Assembly (NCBI GenBank): GCA_947650365.1
Contig: OX393552.1
Span: 17,784,775 to 17,848,774, forward strand
Origin: Chamaelirium japonicum
Lineage: Eukaryota; Streptophyta; Magnoliopsida; Liliales; Melanthiaceae
Length of the DNA: 64,000 bases
Reading direction: 5' to 3'
A program made the translations under genes and the position numbers. Below, one piece after another: positions 1 to 11,743 of the stretch. How positions within the stretch are numbered: the stretch's first letter is position 1; each line of letters begins with the position of its first letter. A model generated the notes under the pieces. It was not told where the DNA came from. It searched no databases and saw only the letters and a list, made by a program, of their open reading frames with translations.

Positions 1-135
1 GCGCGCTGCAGCCCCGCGCGCCGCAGCCCCGCCTCCGGCCGCTCGCGCTGCAGCCCCGCGCGCCGCCCCGCGCGCTGCAGCCCCGCGCGCCGTGCCGCCG
101 GCCCCGCTGCTGCCGCTGCTGCTTTTACGGGCCGG

Positions 136-152
136 AGCCGAAGAAGAAGAAG

Positions 153-200
<48 letters not shown>

Positions 201-285
201 GAAAAAGAAAAGAAAAGAAAAGAAAGGAAAAGAAAAAGAAAAGAAGAAGAAGAAGAAGAAGAAGAAGGAGGAAGAGAGAGGCGGC
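136..285. repeat. A/GAA-rich purine tract
   Basis: A nearly pure purine run on the plus strand: a poly-A core followed by AAAAG, AAGAA and GAAGAA units. Similar but shorter purine runs occur inside the LTRs of this family (about 895-995 and 27810-27870), so it probably belongs to the retroelement and not to host DNA. Confidence 0.85.
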
Positions 286-633
286 GAAGGCGACCCGCAC
301 CTCAGCCGCGCTCCTCCATCCTCCCCGCCGCGAGCCTCGTCGCATCGTCGCTTCGAACTCGCCTTCGCAACGACCGCGAAATCGCGCACCATCGCCGCCG
401 ACGAAAGAGGCGACACCGGGAAGACGGAGCAAGTCGCGTGCAACCCCGGGCAGCTCTCTTCCGACGACGGTCTTCAGAAGCCGGCAGAACCTTCGCAAAG
501 GGGCACAATGACGGATGAAGGGGGTAGGGGTCCTTAAATAGACCTCCAACCCCGCCCACAAAAGGAATCAAGGACAAGCGCTCTACGATTCCTACGTGTC
601 CAAACCCGACACGCTCTCACCGACGCACTCGTC

Positions 634-647
634 CTTGAGGGGGCATT
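634..647 (+). promoter_or_regulatory. Polypurine tract (plus-strand primer) of the large-LTR element
   Basis: The motif TTGAGGGGGCATT sits immediately before the LTR start TGTAGACACG. This is the usual place and composition for the RNase H-resistant primer that starts plus-strand DNA synthesis in Ty3/gypsy elements. Confidence 0.75.
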
Positions 648-1260
648 TGTAGACACGAATTTCGTCGGACCCGAACCCGACTTACGTGTGCCGATACGGA
701 TGCAAACCCGACACGCGGACCCAACTCGCTCGCGCCGACGTGGATGCAAACCCGACACGCAGACCCGACTCGCGCACGCCGGCATGGACTCGGACCCCGC
801 CCCAAGAGGGGCCGGCCCCTACTAGGGTCCGAACCCTATAGGGCCGGCCCTAGTGGGGACCGAACCCGAAGGAGGGGCCGGCCGGCCCTGCAAGGAAAGA
901 AAAGAAGAAAGAAAGAAAAGAAAAAGGAAAGAAAAGAAAGGAAAGAAAAGAAAAAGGAAAGAAAAGAAAAGGAAAGAAAAGAAAGAAAAGGAAAAAATAC
1001 CGCCATGCGCGGGGGGAGGTAGCGTATGACGTCTGCACACACGCGGATCTGCGCCGATCCCTCGATCCGACGCACAAGACGAAGCGCCCGATCGCCATCG
1101 ATTTTATGCGCAAAATCCAGCCATAATTGCACCCGCCAGAAAAGGAAAACAATTAAATGTTATTCCCTTCATCAATGGATGAATAAAATCCGGGTAATTA
1201 TGAGAGAGATACAAAGGGGATTTAAAATTAAAAAGTTTCCATATCTCTCTCCCCACCTCT

Positions 1261-1275
1261 TTGCCTATAAATAGA
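1261..1275 (+). promoter_or_regulatory. TATA box of the large LTR
   Basis: CTATAAATAGAGG lies about 620 bp into the LTR. The second copy has the same CTATAAATAGAG at about 28154-28166. Conservation in two copies supports a Pol II start shortly downstream. Confidence 0.7.
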
Positions 1276-1519
1276 GGGGGTGGGGGAAGGAAAAAATGGT
1301 CGGAAAGTTGAAGACAAAGTGCCAGAGCTCTGCAGAAGAGAGCACGCTTCTTCATCGACCCAAGGCTTCACGAGGCACAGTCAAGCCTGTCCCGAGGGAT
1401 CGGCTTACTGAAAGTCCTCATCAACGTGAAGACCCTTGCGCACGAAGATCACCCCTTCGACTCCGTTCACGAAGAAGAAAGCTCGGAGAAGAAGAACCCT
1501 TCGACTCCGAAGACGCCAG

Positions 1520-1745
1520 AAGCAAAGGCCGGAGAAGAAGAGGAGCGGCACTACCCCGTCGTCTCCAACAAGCCTTCGACTCCGATCAAGCCCAAAAGCC
1601 CGGAGAAGAAGAGGAGCGGCACTACCCCGTCGTCTCCAACAAGCCTTCGACTCCAATCAAGCCCAAAAGCCCGGAGAAGAAGAGGAGCGGCACTACCCCG
1701 TCGGCTCCAACAAGTCCTCGATCCCGATCAAGCCCCAAAGCCCGG
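1520..1745 (+). repeat. 70-71 bp tandem repeat inside the large LTR (about 3 copies)
   Basis: Three consecutive units begin near 1528, 1600 and 1671, each starting with the motif GGAGAAGAAGAGGAGCGGCA and continuing through CCGTCGTCTCCAACAAGCC. The homologous LTR at 27472-29547 has a shorter version near 28440-28530, so the array expanded within the family. Confidence 0.85.
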
Positions 1746-2698
1746 AGGAGAGAAGCGAAGCGTCATCACCCCGTCGTCTTCGACGAACATCTGCACCATC
1801 CACGAAGAAGAAAGGCTGGAACAGATCATCTGAAGCGTCGCTACCCCGTCGTCTTCATCAACAAAAGCCGACGCCACAACCGTCGCACGGAGATCGGTAC
1901 TACCCCCACCATCTTCGAAAGCATCCTTCGACTCCGATCACGCCAAAGAAGCCCGGAGAAGAAGAGAAGTCCCGTCGACACGCAAACCGTCGAAGCACCG
2001 AAGAAGTAGCCCACGTCGTTCGAGGAAGAAGATCGAGTTGACGCTGAAGCTAAAGCCAACGCAAGAAGCCAAAACAAAGCCCCAGTAAAGCCCGCGCCAA
2101 AGCAACGCAAGTGCCAAAGCCAAGCGACTACGCCGGTCACGAGCAAAAGCACCGCACGTTCTAGCCGATACGACGCGAAGTCCGGAAGAACGAAAGCATC
2201 GCAAGTCTCTCCCAGCTACGTCCAAGTGCAAGCGCCAAAGCAAAGCAAAAGCCAGAGCCACGCCGGAGCCAAGCCAAAGCCAAAAAGCCAAAGCCAAAGC
2301 CCACGCCAAAAGCTCGATCGACGCCGCGAACCGACGATCAAGGACACCGAGGTCAAGCAAGGAACGAGGAAGACGCGAAGACCGAGGAACGAAGCCGAAA
2401 ACCCCCTAGCCGAGAAAGCGCGAAGCACGGAAGGGACAAAGCAACGGTGGATATTCCTTAGCCTCTCCAAAACCCTCTCCCTGTAAAACCCCTGTCCTGG
2501 GCAGCCCCTTCAGAGCTCTCGCACGAATACCACGTGGAGACGCGGATCAAAGGGATCCCCCAGAAGATCTTTCCCACAATCCCCTGATCAAAACTCGCCG
2601 CAACCCGGGCTCGCTACACCCGAGCAACCCGGGTCCCGGCCACACTTGTAATCTCGTTTTGTGCAATAAAGCCGACCCGTACCTTTTTTGCGCATACA

Positions 2699-5612
2699 CT
2701 CCCATCCCCTAGAACCAGCTTAGTACCGCAACGGAAGGCCGTCCCGATTCTACAAATGCCTTTCCAGAACGGGGAGATCTTGCCAGATCTACGGCTCCTC
2801 GCTTGAAGAGGGGAAAACCGCCTAAAGTAACGATCTCTGATGATGTTCGACCAGTGATCACCATGGTCGTTCTGTAATCTCCACCACCATTTCCCCAGCA
2901 GCGCTTGGTTGAAGTCTCTCAAATTAAGAATCCCCAATCCTCCTTGAGATTTGGATTTACAGGCGACTCCCCACTTGACAAGGTGGTAGGATCCCGAGGT
3001 ACCATCCGCTCCTTTCCAAAGGAATTGGCTTCTGATGCTGTCGATCTTCCTAATCACCCAAGAAGGAACAAAGTAGAACGCCAAGTAGTAGGATGGAATG
3101 GAGGAGAGAACAGAGTTAACCAGACAAAGACGGCCTCCGAGAGAAAGGTGTCTGCTCTTCCAGTTCGAGAGGCGCAAGTCCACTTTCTCGACAACTTTAG
3201 ACCATTGTGCCCGAGAGATGGATTTGTTGCTGATTGGGAGGCCCAAGTACTTCATTGGTAGCTCGTCCAACTTACAGTTCAGAAGCAAGGAGGCTCTAGT
3301 GGCAAAATCTTCTGAGGGGCCCACATAGAATATAGAACTTCTGTTGAAATTAATACGCAGGCCCGAGCAATACTCCAGCCCATAAAGGATGATCTTCAGC
3401 ACTGCTATCTGTTCAAGCTTCGCTTCACAGAAGAGGATAGTGTCGTCAGCGAAATACAGATTCGAAATGTGCCAAGAATTACCTCGGATGAGGTTACTGG
3501 CATTCACCCGTAGCAAGATAGCATCAAAAGCGTCCACTACGAGGATAAAGAGAAACGGAGAGATGGGACAGCCCTGCTTCAACCCTTTCTTGACTAGGAA
3601 TTGGCTTCCCAGCTCCCCATTCACGGAGCAGGAGAGCTTGGAAGAAGAGAGACAATCAAAGATCCAACGTAACCAAGTCGCTGGGAACCCTTTAGCTCGA
3701 AGAGTAGAGAGAATGAAGTCCCAATGTAGTCTATCGAACGCCTTCTCGAAGTCTAGCTTCAAAATGAGGCCCTCTTCTTTCCTCTCCTTCAGATGATAAT
3801 TGACCTCCTGGACCGAAGCCACGCTATCTAAGATTAGGCGGTCTTTTATGAAAGCGGACTGGGATTTGCTGATGATTGAGTCCATAAAGGGTGCCATTCT
3901 GTTGGCTAGAATCTTCGTGACGATCTTGTATATGCAGTTGGAAAGGCTGATCGGGCGAAAATCTGAGACGGCTTCCGCCCCCGGGCGCTTCGGGATGAGA
4001 ACGAGGATAGAATAGTTTAGATTGTGGAGAGAGGCCGTACCCGAGAAAAAATCTTGAACAAAGCGGATAACGTCCGGGGAGATGCAATCCCAGAAGGACT
4101 GGAAGAAGAACATCGGAAATCCATCCGGACCAGGAGCCCCATCTCCTTTCATCTCCATCACAGCTCGCCGGATCTCCTCTGTCGAAAAAACCCTTCCAAT
4201 GTCAGATCCTTCTGGGAGTCGACCCATTGGGAGATTATTCCAGTCCAGCGAGGCGGAGGAGGACGGCAGCGATCGGAAGTAATTCTTAAAATGGTCATTG
4301 ACCCCTAGCAGTATAGACTCTGTACCGGTGAGAATCTGACCCCCCACTTCAAGGCTCCCTATGAAGTTCTGCTTCCTTCTCTGATTCGCAATCTTATGAA
4401 AATATGAGGTGTTGCGGTCTCCTAGTAGCACCCATCTGTCTCTAGATCGCTGTTTCCACATAATCTCCTCTCTCTTCAAAATCTCAAGATCCTGACGAGA
4501 GCGAAGCAGGTCGTTCATCTCCTCCTCGGAAAGCTGAGCCAGCTCCTCCTTGGCTTCCAGAACACCGATACCCTGAAGAAGAACCTTCTTACTGATCAGA
4601 ATATGGCCAAACTCCGACCGTTCCCAGCCGCGAATCTTCTGTCTCAGAACTCGAAACTTGCGAACTAAGTTCCGAGCGGAGTTGAAGTCCACCGGAGTTT
4701 GCGACCACCACCTACGAACAAGGTCATCGAACCCCGGGCTTTCTCTCCAAACTTTCTCAAACCGGAATCTTCTCTGAGGCTTACCAAGGATAGGACATGT
4801 ATCCAAAAGAAGAGGAACGTGATTCGAGACCACAGACTGAAGAGAAGATTGAATAGAGTTGGGGAAAAGGGAATCCCACTCCCCTGAGGTAAGAAACCTG
4901 TCCAGTCTAGCAAACGAGGGTGAATCCCTCCTGTTGGACCACGTGAAAAGCTGACCGTGAAGGGGAAGGTCTGTCAAGTCAAATCTGCGGATAAAGTCAG
5001 AAAAGTCCTCCATTGCACCTCTGTGACCCGGCCCCCACGTCGCTCATGACTGAATCGGGTCACGTTGAAGTCTCCTCCCACTACCCAGGGCCCTGGGTTC
5101 GAAGCTCGAAACAGGGAGAGTTCATCCCAGACATCATTCCGAACAGACATATCATTGGGACAGTAAACCGAGGAGAACACACAGACAGCGTTATCACGTC
5201 GAGAGTTGAGCGAGACAGAGAGAGAATAAACTCTGACACTAGAACTGATAAAATCAAAAAGATCCTCCCTCCAACCAACGAGAATCCCACCGGAAGAACC
5301 GGTCGCATCCAAGACTGCCCAGCGAGAGATTCTGGGACCCGCTAGACTGCGCAAGAAGGAAGGGTCCGGTTGGGAAGTCTTGGTCTCCTGAAGACAAATT
5401 ACATCAACCCTGTGAAGAGAGCAGAAGAGGGAAACAGCTCGGCGCTTATCAATGTCACCCAACCCTCTAACATTCCAAGACAAAATTAATATTACAATTA
5501 CAGGCCGGGGGCCAAAACTCTCTCTCCAAAACCTGGGAGGAAACCAAAAACTCCTTGGCTGCTTCCACATCACCCCCAAAAGAGAAGCCGCAGGAAGTCG
5601 CGATCTGCACAA
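2699..5612 (-). CDS. LINE ORF2: endonuclease plus reverse transcriptase (3'-truncated, one frameshift)
   Basis: ORF2 makes the nick and copies LINE RNA at the target. The endonuclease (APE type) is at about 5490-5030, with WNVRGLGD, LQETK, SGGILVGW, VYCPN and GGDFNV. The reverse transcriptase follows, with GPDGFPMFFF, LIPKRPGAEAVSDFRPISL, QSAFIKDRLI, motif A KLDFEKAFD, motif B KQGCPISPFLF, the catalytic box YFADDTI and then KYLGLPI. The two parts are in different frames, with a shift of one base near 5015-5045, between HERRG and the AMEDFSDFI-like restart. After GTKLVLGDGS the LINE stops at 2699 where the large LTR begins, so any C-terminal zinc-binding or RNase H region is missing here. The catalytic aspartates remain, but the frameshift and truncation make this copy inactive. 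Confidence 0.93.
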
Positions 5613-6477
5613 TCGACTCTGGATCCAGCAGGTTCAAGAGAAGTCCAAAATCCTCCACGGCCCTCGACGCCAGAAAACTTCGCAGATCTCGCATCAGGTC
5701 TCCGGTTCTCTGAGTCCTTCTGACGTACGTCCGAATGCTTGGCGCCCCTGTCACCACAGCGGGAGCTATCAGAGTATCTCCAACCGGGTCGGATTCAAAA
5801 GGCTCCGCGGTGAGATTCGACTCCACCGGGGGAGCTAGCAGCGGTTCCACTAACTCAGGAAAATCCCCAGAATCATGGGGAGGAGAAACAGCATCCGCGT
5901 GGATCGCGGGAATACTAATAAAAGGGTCACCAATTTTGGGGTGGCCCGAATCTCCCGATGAAGAAACGTTACCAGTAATGGGGCTTACCGGTCTGGGGCT
6001 CACCGGTCTGGGCGACGTCCGGGCTGAGTCTGAACCCGGGGTCCGACTTGGGTGATGGGTCGGGCTCCTCGGCTGGGAGCTCTGACCGGCTTCCTGCTGG
6101 ATGGCTACGAATCCGGCTTCTGAGGAAGGACCTGAAGAAGGAGACTCCGAGGACGAGATCTCTGAAACACGGATGCTCAAATCGAAGAAGAAGTCCCCAA
6201 AACGAGCAACTAACGAGGTGGGGATGAGAGACGGGTTGATCGTTCGGAAGGAGATCACCATCTCATTCAGATCATTCGTTGCCACAAACTCGTTGTGCAC
6301 CTCCACCACTTCTCCAAACTCAACGAGGAGAGACTGCAGAGAAGGACGGCTCCAACAAGGGATCGGAAGGCCCGAGATGAAAAGGTTAACAAGAGATCGG
6401 GAGCAAACACCCGAAGAACGGTGGGAAGGGGTCCAAGCAGAGGCAAGAAGATGGAGAGGGCCAACGTCAAAGGAGAC
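5467..6477 (-). CDS. LINE ORF1, C-terminal part (about 337 codons)
   Basis: This is the second segment of the LINE ORF1 nucleic-acid-binding protein. It reads in from the insertion edge (VSFDVGPLHLL) and includes VEVHNEFVATNDLNEMVISF, then a Ser/Pro-rich stretch of the SSSESPSSGPSSE kind and an acidic part. It ends with a stop at 5467, overlapping the start of the endonuclease frame as is common for two-ORF LINEs. Taking away one copy of the 5-bp target duplication, the two segments add to 1368 bases (456 codons), an exact multiple of three, so the frame was open when the LTR element landed. Confidence 0.85.
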   Translation of the reverse strand, partial: VSFDVGPLHLLASAWTPSHRSSGVCSRSLVNLFISGLPIPCWSRPSLQSLLVEFGEVVEVHNEFVATNDLNEMVISFRTINPSLIPTSLVARFGDFFFDLSIRVSEISSSESPSSGPSSEAGFVAIQQEAGQSSQPRSPTHHPSRTPGSDSARTSPRPVSPRPVSPITGNVSSSGDSGHPKIGDPFISIPAIHADAVSPPHDSGDFPELVEPLLAPPVESNLTAEPFESDPVGDTLIAPAVVTGAPSIRTYVRRTQRTGDLMRDLRSFLASRAVEDFGLLLNLLDPESIVQIATSCGFSFGGDVEAAKEFLVSSQVLEREFWPPACNCNINFVLEC

Positions 6478-7477
6478 TGATGTGATGCGTATGCTTAAAT
6501 AAACCCCAGTGCAGAATTTAAAACATAAAGATCAGATTTTAGCATATTATAATCAAATTTCAGCAAAGTCTATAATCACGATTCATCAGTCATTCAAGCC
6601 CAAGCATATTTAATTTGATAAAGTGATAAAACTGACATAATAAGATTAAATTTCAGATTCTAATAAACCAGTCCAGCAATACAGATGATCACAATCTCAA
6701 ATAAATAAAGCCAATGTCTCAAGAGCAAGCAAAGATCTAATCGATAAACCCTAATGGATGAGATTCTCGGAAAACCACGGATTTTGGAAAACCCTAATAT
6801 GAATTCAGCAATAAGGCCGGTTAGGGAAAAAGAAGGATATCACATGAAAATATCGAGGATCGATTTCAAACCGTGCTTTGGTCAATGCCGGCTGCTGACA
6901 GGAACTCCGTTGTTGCAGATGAAAGGGCGGAAGAGGGGGTGTGGTCCAGAAGAAAGGATGAAGAAGCCTTGACGAGTTGATCTTTGAAGATGGAGGAACT
7001 CCGCGTCGATCTTCCGCGAAGCCGTAGACGAATGCGGGGTGACGAGGTAGAAGCGTGCGGGAGGAAGAAGAAGACTAGAAGCAAGGAAGATTCTTCGGAA
7101 GGGATACACCGAACAAGCGCACACGCTTCTCCGTTCTAGGGTTTCAATTTCATATCATCATCCTCCTTTTGCAATTAGGGTTTGTAAATTTATAGGGAAA
7201 CAACCAAGGGAAACAAAAAAAGGAAAGGAGAGAGATGGGCCGCGCGAGTAGAGAGAGAGAGAGGGACGCGCGGGTGAGAGAGAGGGGGCGCGGGGTGTTC
7301 GCGGGAGAGAGAGAGAGGGCCGGTCGGGTAGGGGTTCGGTTAGGGTTTTGGGTTTTTTTGATCCTCCTTCGAATCTCATCCATTGAGATCTATCCTAACT
7401 TAAGATCCTACGGCTAAGACTCTAACATAGAAACGAGTCAGTTCGGCATCTGTGGCTCGAACCGGATGCGAACATGG
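6478..7477 (-). mobile_element. Partial 3' LTR of element A
   Basis: Near-identical to the other element-A LTR from its TGATGTGATGCG edge up to about GAACATGG, about 1000 of 1210 bp. The sequence then changes abruptly to the integrase end of a different element in the opposite orientation. The missing 200 bp are the U3 start as seen in the copy at 12742-12953. Confidence 0.9.
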
Positions 7478-7478
7478 C

Positions 7479-8294
7479 GCGTATCACCCTCAAACTGATG
7501 GACAAACAGAGGTTGTCAACCGTAGTCTAGGGGATATGCTTCGATGTCTAGCTGGTGAAAGACCTAAACAGTGGGATGTAGTTTTACCACAAGCTGAATT
7601 CGCATATAATAGTTCAATTAATCGCTCAGTAGGTAAAACCCCCTTTGAAATCGTCTATGGCCATGTTATTCCCCATTTCTTGGATAGAACTGCCCTACCG
7701 CCTACAGGTCCTGCGAGTGCTGATGCTGATGACTTCCTTGAACACATCAAGACTGTACAGCGGGAGTCGCTTGAGAAACTGAGGGAAAGCAATGCCAGGT
7801 ATAAGGCAAGCGCGGATTCACACAGGCGCGAGAGCACTTTTCAGCCAGGGGACTGGATCCTCGCCTACTTTCGCAGAAAGCGGTTTCCCACCGGTTCTTA
7901 TGGGAAACTGAGCCAGAGGAAGTTTGGACCCTTCCGCGTTCTCAGAGCGTTGGGACCCAATGCTTACCTGCTGGACTTACCAGATGACATGCCGACATCG
8001 CCGATCTTCAACATCTCAGAGTTGTTCCCTTTTCACGGAGACCGGCCAGACACGCCTTCAGCGCCACAGATTCCGTTCTCAGATGCGCAGCGGGATGAGA
8101 CAGAGCAGATACAGGAGATCGTTGACGTCAGAGAGCTTGCTACCCGCCGCGGTGTCTTCCGACGGTTCCTTGTTCGGTGGGTAGGCAGGCCACTTTCAGA
8201 CTGTACCTGGGTGGAGGAGCGACAGTTGCGAGCACAGCGGCCCAACCTCATACAGCAGCTGGACATCCACTCGACGGAGTCGAGTTCTTTCTAG
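7479..8294 (+). pseudogene. Integrase C-terminal region with chromodomain-like tail (element E)
   Basis: The visible protein begins at the integrase motif AYHPQTDGQTE, continues through the region typical of plant chromoviruses (WDVVLPQAEFAYN, KTPFEIVYG), then GPFRVLRALGPNAYLLDLP and FNISELFPFHG, and ends with LVRWVGRPLSDCTWVEE, which resembles the CRM-type chromodomain-like tail. This tail is thought to guide integration. The fragment starts artificially inside an adjacent LTR, so it is a fossil without a gag or reverse transcriptase partner here. Confidence 0.88.
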
Positions 8295-8305
8295 TCCGGG
8301 GGAGT

Positions 8306-9681
8306 TGATGCAGCATGATCAGCGTCATCGGATCATCGCCGCATCTTCAGATCATCATCAGAGACATTTATTTACTGTCATTTTTATTTATTGTTTGGAT
8401 GACATTAACCGTTTGGGGTTTATTAGTCGTTTGTTTCAGTTTTTGGCCATTTTTCCCTGTTTTTGGCCTTATTTCAGCATTTAGTTGTATTTCTGTTCTT
8501 GCCCAGTTCATGGGGGATGTCCATGATCTCATCCGGGGGCTTTTCGGATTGAATCCGGGTCTTCTCGGGTGAGTTTCAGCATAATATTAATAAAATTATG
8601 GGTGCGTGTGTTTGCGGGGTACCGACGGACGAGATTAGATCTCGAAACCGACGGTTAGATGGCGAAATAACATAATTTTGATGACGTGGCACATATGGGC
8701 TTCAGTAGGGAGTTAAATGGGCTTATCTTAAGCCCAATAGGGCATCTATAGCAATACCGCCCCCTTCCTTTCTTTCTTTCCCGTGAACCGAACGCCCCCC
8801 CCCTCCTTGTCCGCGCGGGTAGCAAAGCCGGCCCCACCCTTTGGCCGTTCCTCTCTTCTCTCCCTTATTTCTTTCTCTTTTCTTGCCTTTCTTGATCCCT
8901 TGCATCCACACCCTCTAAGCCTAATTAGCATTTGATCTGAGCCATCCAAAACAAAACCCTAGCCTACAAAAAGATGAAGAAGAAAAGAGAATTCAGATTT
9001 GAAGAATTGCTGAACTTGTGCCTCTTCGTGAGTGCTTCCGGGTGAGACTCGAGTCCCCGATCATCGCCGCTTCCGCGACTTCGCCTCGTGAAGGCCTTGG
9101 TGTAGTTTTTCCGAAGGATCCGGGTTCTCCCGACGTCCGGCCTTGCTCCGTGTGCGGGATCATCGGCGTATCCTCGCAATCGACCCACGGCGGGAAACCC
9201 AGGCAGTATCTTTTCTTTTCCTTATCTTTTCCCTCGCATCCGCATCATTTTCCATTCGTTTCCATTGCCTCCGCTCCGCATCGCAGCCGTCATCATTTTT
9301 TTTTATCGCTAGTTGAAGCCATAATTGTGCCTATTTATTAGATTCGCTATCTATCGTCTGTCGGTAACCCTAGCAAGCATCCGTAGCCCTTTTCTTTATG
9401 AAAATCTGATGCAAGCCTATTGTTTTATTGCAATATTTACTGCTGCGAATTAATCCTTTTATATGCTGAAATCTGTTTTGTGAGAATATTGTGTTTCTAT
9501 TGTTTAAATCTTAATCCTGCTTAATGTCGACGGCATAGAATTTTAGAACTGCGTGAGATAACTTTGTTTGCTGTCCTTTTGAGGCTTATTGCGCTATATT
9601 GATAACTAAACCCTAGTCATTGACCAAAGAAAACCCTGAAAGGGTTCAGGATTGTAGTGTGCCTTATTGGTGCCTGCATCA
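8306..9681 (+). mobile_element. 3' LTR (1376 bp) of chromovirus E
   Basis: Begins TGATGCAGCATG directly after the polypurine tract and ends GTGCCTGCATCA, where element A's internal sequence resumes. The target was probably ATTCA (9682-9686). It shares only the TGATGCAG start and the CATCA end with the LTRs of elements A, B and D, so it belongs to a related but separate family. Confidence 0.8.
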
Positions 9682-11623
9682 ATTCAACACTTGGATGACA
9701 ATATGGATGCACATATGAATGGTCTGTGAATGTATAGATGTCAGGCAAATGATGAATGCGAGTGTCATGGATGCCTACAGACTCTAAATGCGATGTGCAT
9801 GCAATGGAAGGCAGTATGCTGTCTAATCCCTTCTCAATTGCTAGTGAATCAGAAGAACACCCTACTAGATTATCAGCGAATGGTGGTACGGACTGACTCT
9901 GACTCAGAAGGGCTTGAGGTGCGTGGGATCGGTGTCTCCTAAAACATGTGGGCCATAGGGTGACGTTGATGTCGTCCTTAAGGAAGGTATAAGTGTTGGC
10001 TCTTCCGTGATGTTGGACATCTCGGTCGAACTGCCATGGACGCCCTAGGATAACGTCAGCCACGTCTAAAGGAAGGACATCACACCAAATCTCGTCGTGA
10101 TATTGCAGCCCAATTGACAATTTTGCCAAACAACAATGCGTTACTAGCTTACTCGTGGTGTTGTCTAGCCAGGATGTTTTGTAAGGGTGAGCCAATGGTT
10201 TAACTTTCCATTTCTTGCTCCTAACTACCCTTTCATTGATCAGATTGGTGGTGCAACCTCCATCGATCAAGACACAAAGGTCCATTCCGTTGACAGTGCA
10301 GACTGTTCGGAACAGCTCGAACCTCTGGTTCTTACAGTGTGGCTTAGGGGGTCCTCCACAGAGCTCGTGGGGAAGTAGCGCTTTAGGTGCTTGGGGTGAT
10401 GGAGACTGGTGAATAACCAATAGTGGCGCAGTCACATCATCTCCCTCCAAGACTAACTCATTGAAGTTTTCGCCTTCAGACTCATGACCATCCTCGTCAT
10501 TATCCGCAAGATTTGTCTGTGGATGGAATTGACGTCGAGGACAATCGGCTGACTTGTGACCCGGCTGGTTGCATTTGAAGCACTTTATCTGACTCGGGTT
10601 GGGTCCTAAAACTCCTTTACCCTTCTCAGTGGGTGCAGGAACTGTACCAGCTACAGGTGTAGGTCCAGGGAGTGGTCTACTAACAGATCCGGATGGTGCC
10701 CTAGTGCTGTCATATCGCCGGGACTCAGATCGGAAGTGGTGAGACTCGACTTTCTTAGCCCGACGGTGTACATCACTGACCTGATACAAGTCGTGAAGGG
10801 ACACCACCTCTTGAATGGAAGGCTTGAGACCATTGACATACCTAGCGACGCTCTGCTCTTCGTCTTCATGCAGATCATTGCGAGCTTGGAGCTTGTAGAA
10901 TTCATTGGTGTAATCATCTACCGACCTGTGCTCTTGTCGCGGGTTTTGGAATTTCTGGAACACACATTGCTTGAAATCAGAAGGGAGGAACTTCTGTTGC
11001 ATCTTTCCTCTCATGTGTGTCCAAGTGGAAATTTTCTCTTTCCCCTTTCTACCCCTAGTGGTCTGCAACTGTTTCCACCAGATCAGTGCATGACCTTTCA
11101 GTTTAAGACTAACAAACTTGACTTGTTTGTCGCGGGGGATTTCTTTCCACTCAAAGTATTGGTCGATTCTCTCGGCCCATTCTAGGAATTCTTCAGGATC
11201 CATCCTACCCTCGAACTCAGGATTTTCAATTTTTATGCCCTGATCCCAGCCCCAGTGGGATTTCGCTTTCCTATGAGTTCTCCTACTTCGCCTATCAGAT
11301 CCATCAGAGGAACTGACGCTGTCACCTCCTGACTCTAGATCTAACTCACTATGCCCTGGCGACGCTCTAGTCCTGTGTTCTCGATGGGGTCGAGGTGGAT
11401 TCTGGGAATTGGTGAAGGCCAAGGTCAAGGTTTCAATCTGGGTCTGAAGCCTATCCATGTGTTCCTGTTGCCTTATGAAGGCATCTTGCCAAGTACGGGG
11501 TGGAGAAGATCCAGCCATTATGGATTCTCTAGAAGATGCTATCGATTCACTCAGAGAGAAAGGGATGGTCCTAATATGGATGTACTCACACGATGCTAGT
11601 TTCCTAATTAATGCAAGACACAA
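9682..11623 (-). pseudogene. gag-protease region of element A
   Basis: Encodes a chromovirus Gag: N-terminal PRTWQDAFIRQQEHMDRL, an acidic/Ser linker, the Gag core GIKIENPEFEGRMDPEEF and EWAERIDQYFEWKEIPRDKQ, then a CCHC knuckle CFKCNQPGHKSADC, and an aspartic-protease-like segment LIDGGCTTNLI with ADVILGRPWQFDRDV. Gag packages the RNA; the protease matures the particle. No reverse transcriptase or integrase follows. At 9682 the sequence passes into the LTR of element E, so the last few visible codons are foreign. Confidence 0.9.
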
Positions 11624-11743
11624 GGCTAAAATGAAAATAGGGAAAATAAAAAAAAAATTTCAGCACGCACACAAGATGCAAATGATGCAAGAGGACCGGC
11701 CGTTGCGTAAGAACGCGACGACTAGTGCGCTCTGATACCAACT

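Larger units (their letters stand above)
1..647 (+). mobile_element. 3' internal end of large-LTR Ty3/gypsy-type element (left part outside window)
   Basis: This stretch lies directly before an LTR that starts at 648 and ends in a purine-rich tract typical of plant Ty3/gypsy elements. It therefore reads as the 3' untranslated end of a retrotransposon whose body lies left of the window. Positions 1-100 are GC-rich repeats of a CGCGCTGCAGCCC type. Positions 136-285 are an A/GAA-rich purine run. Positions 290-530 are GC-rich with no recognisable protein. Long open frames here are low-complexity artefacts (poly-Lys, poly-Arg). The element is inserted in the LINE described below. I cannot name its clade firmly; a Tat-like placement is possible. 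Confidence 0.7.
648..2698 (+). mobile_element. 3' LTR (2051 bp) of large-LTR Ty3/gypsy-type element
   Basis: Starts TGTAGACACG and ends GCGCATACA, giving TG...CA ends. It is preceded by a polypurine tract and followed directly by interrupted LINE sequence, with the likely duplicated target CTCCC at 2699-2703. A second copy of the same family is the solo LTR at 27472-29547: same order of parts, same TATA region, same ACA end. The order is: degenerate GACCCGAC-type repeats, a purine tract, a TATA box near 1264, a 70-71 bp tandem repeat, then a long region rich in AAAGC and GAAG, and a polyadenylation-like AATAAA near 2666. No protein is encoded. The partner 5' LTR should lie left of the window. 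Confidence 0.88.
7478..9681 (+). mobile_element. 3' remnant of integrase-bearing chromovirus E (plus), inside element A
   Basis: Consists of an integrase C-terminal region with a chromodomain-like end, a polypurine tract (about 8292-8304) and a full 3' LTR at 8306-9681 (TGATGCAGCATG to CTGCATCA). Everything 5' of the integrase end, including its 5' LTR, is absent. The simplest history is insertion of E into the internal region of element A followed by one deletion running from element A's LTR into E. The 3' internal end of E (GTCGAGTTCTTT, then a TCCGGGGGA-type tract) matches that of the gag-protease-only elements. Confidence 0.85.

Noticed and set aside
92-511. 139-codon open frame rich in Lys and Arg at the left edge
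   Set aside because: It is the translation of a poly-A/GAA purine run and GC-rich flank in the 3' end of an LTR element; no domain and no coding signature.
1296-2470. Several long open frames on both strands (up to 237 codons)
   Set aside because: They fall inside the LTR and follow its 70-bp tandem repeat and GAAG-rich sequence; the homologous LTR at 27472 does not keep a common protein.
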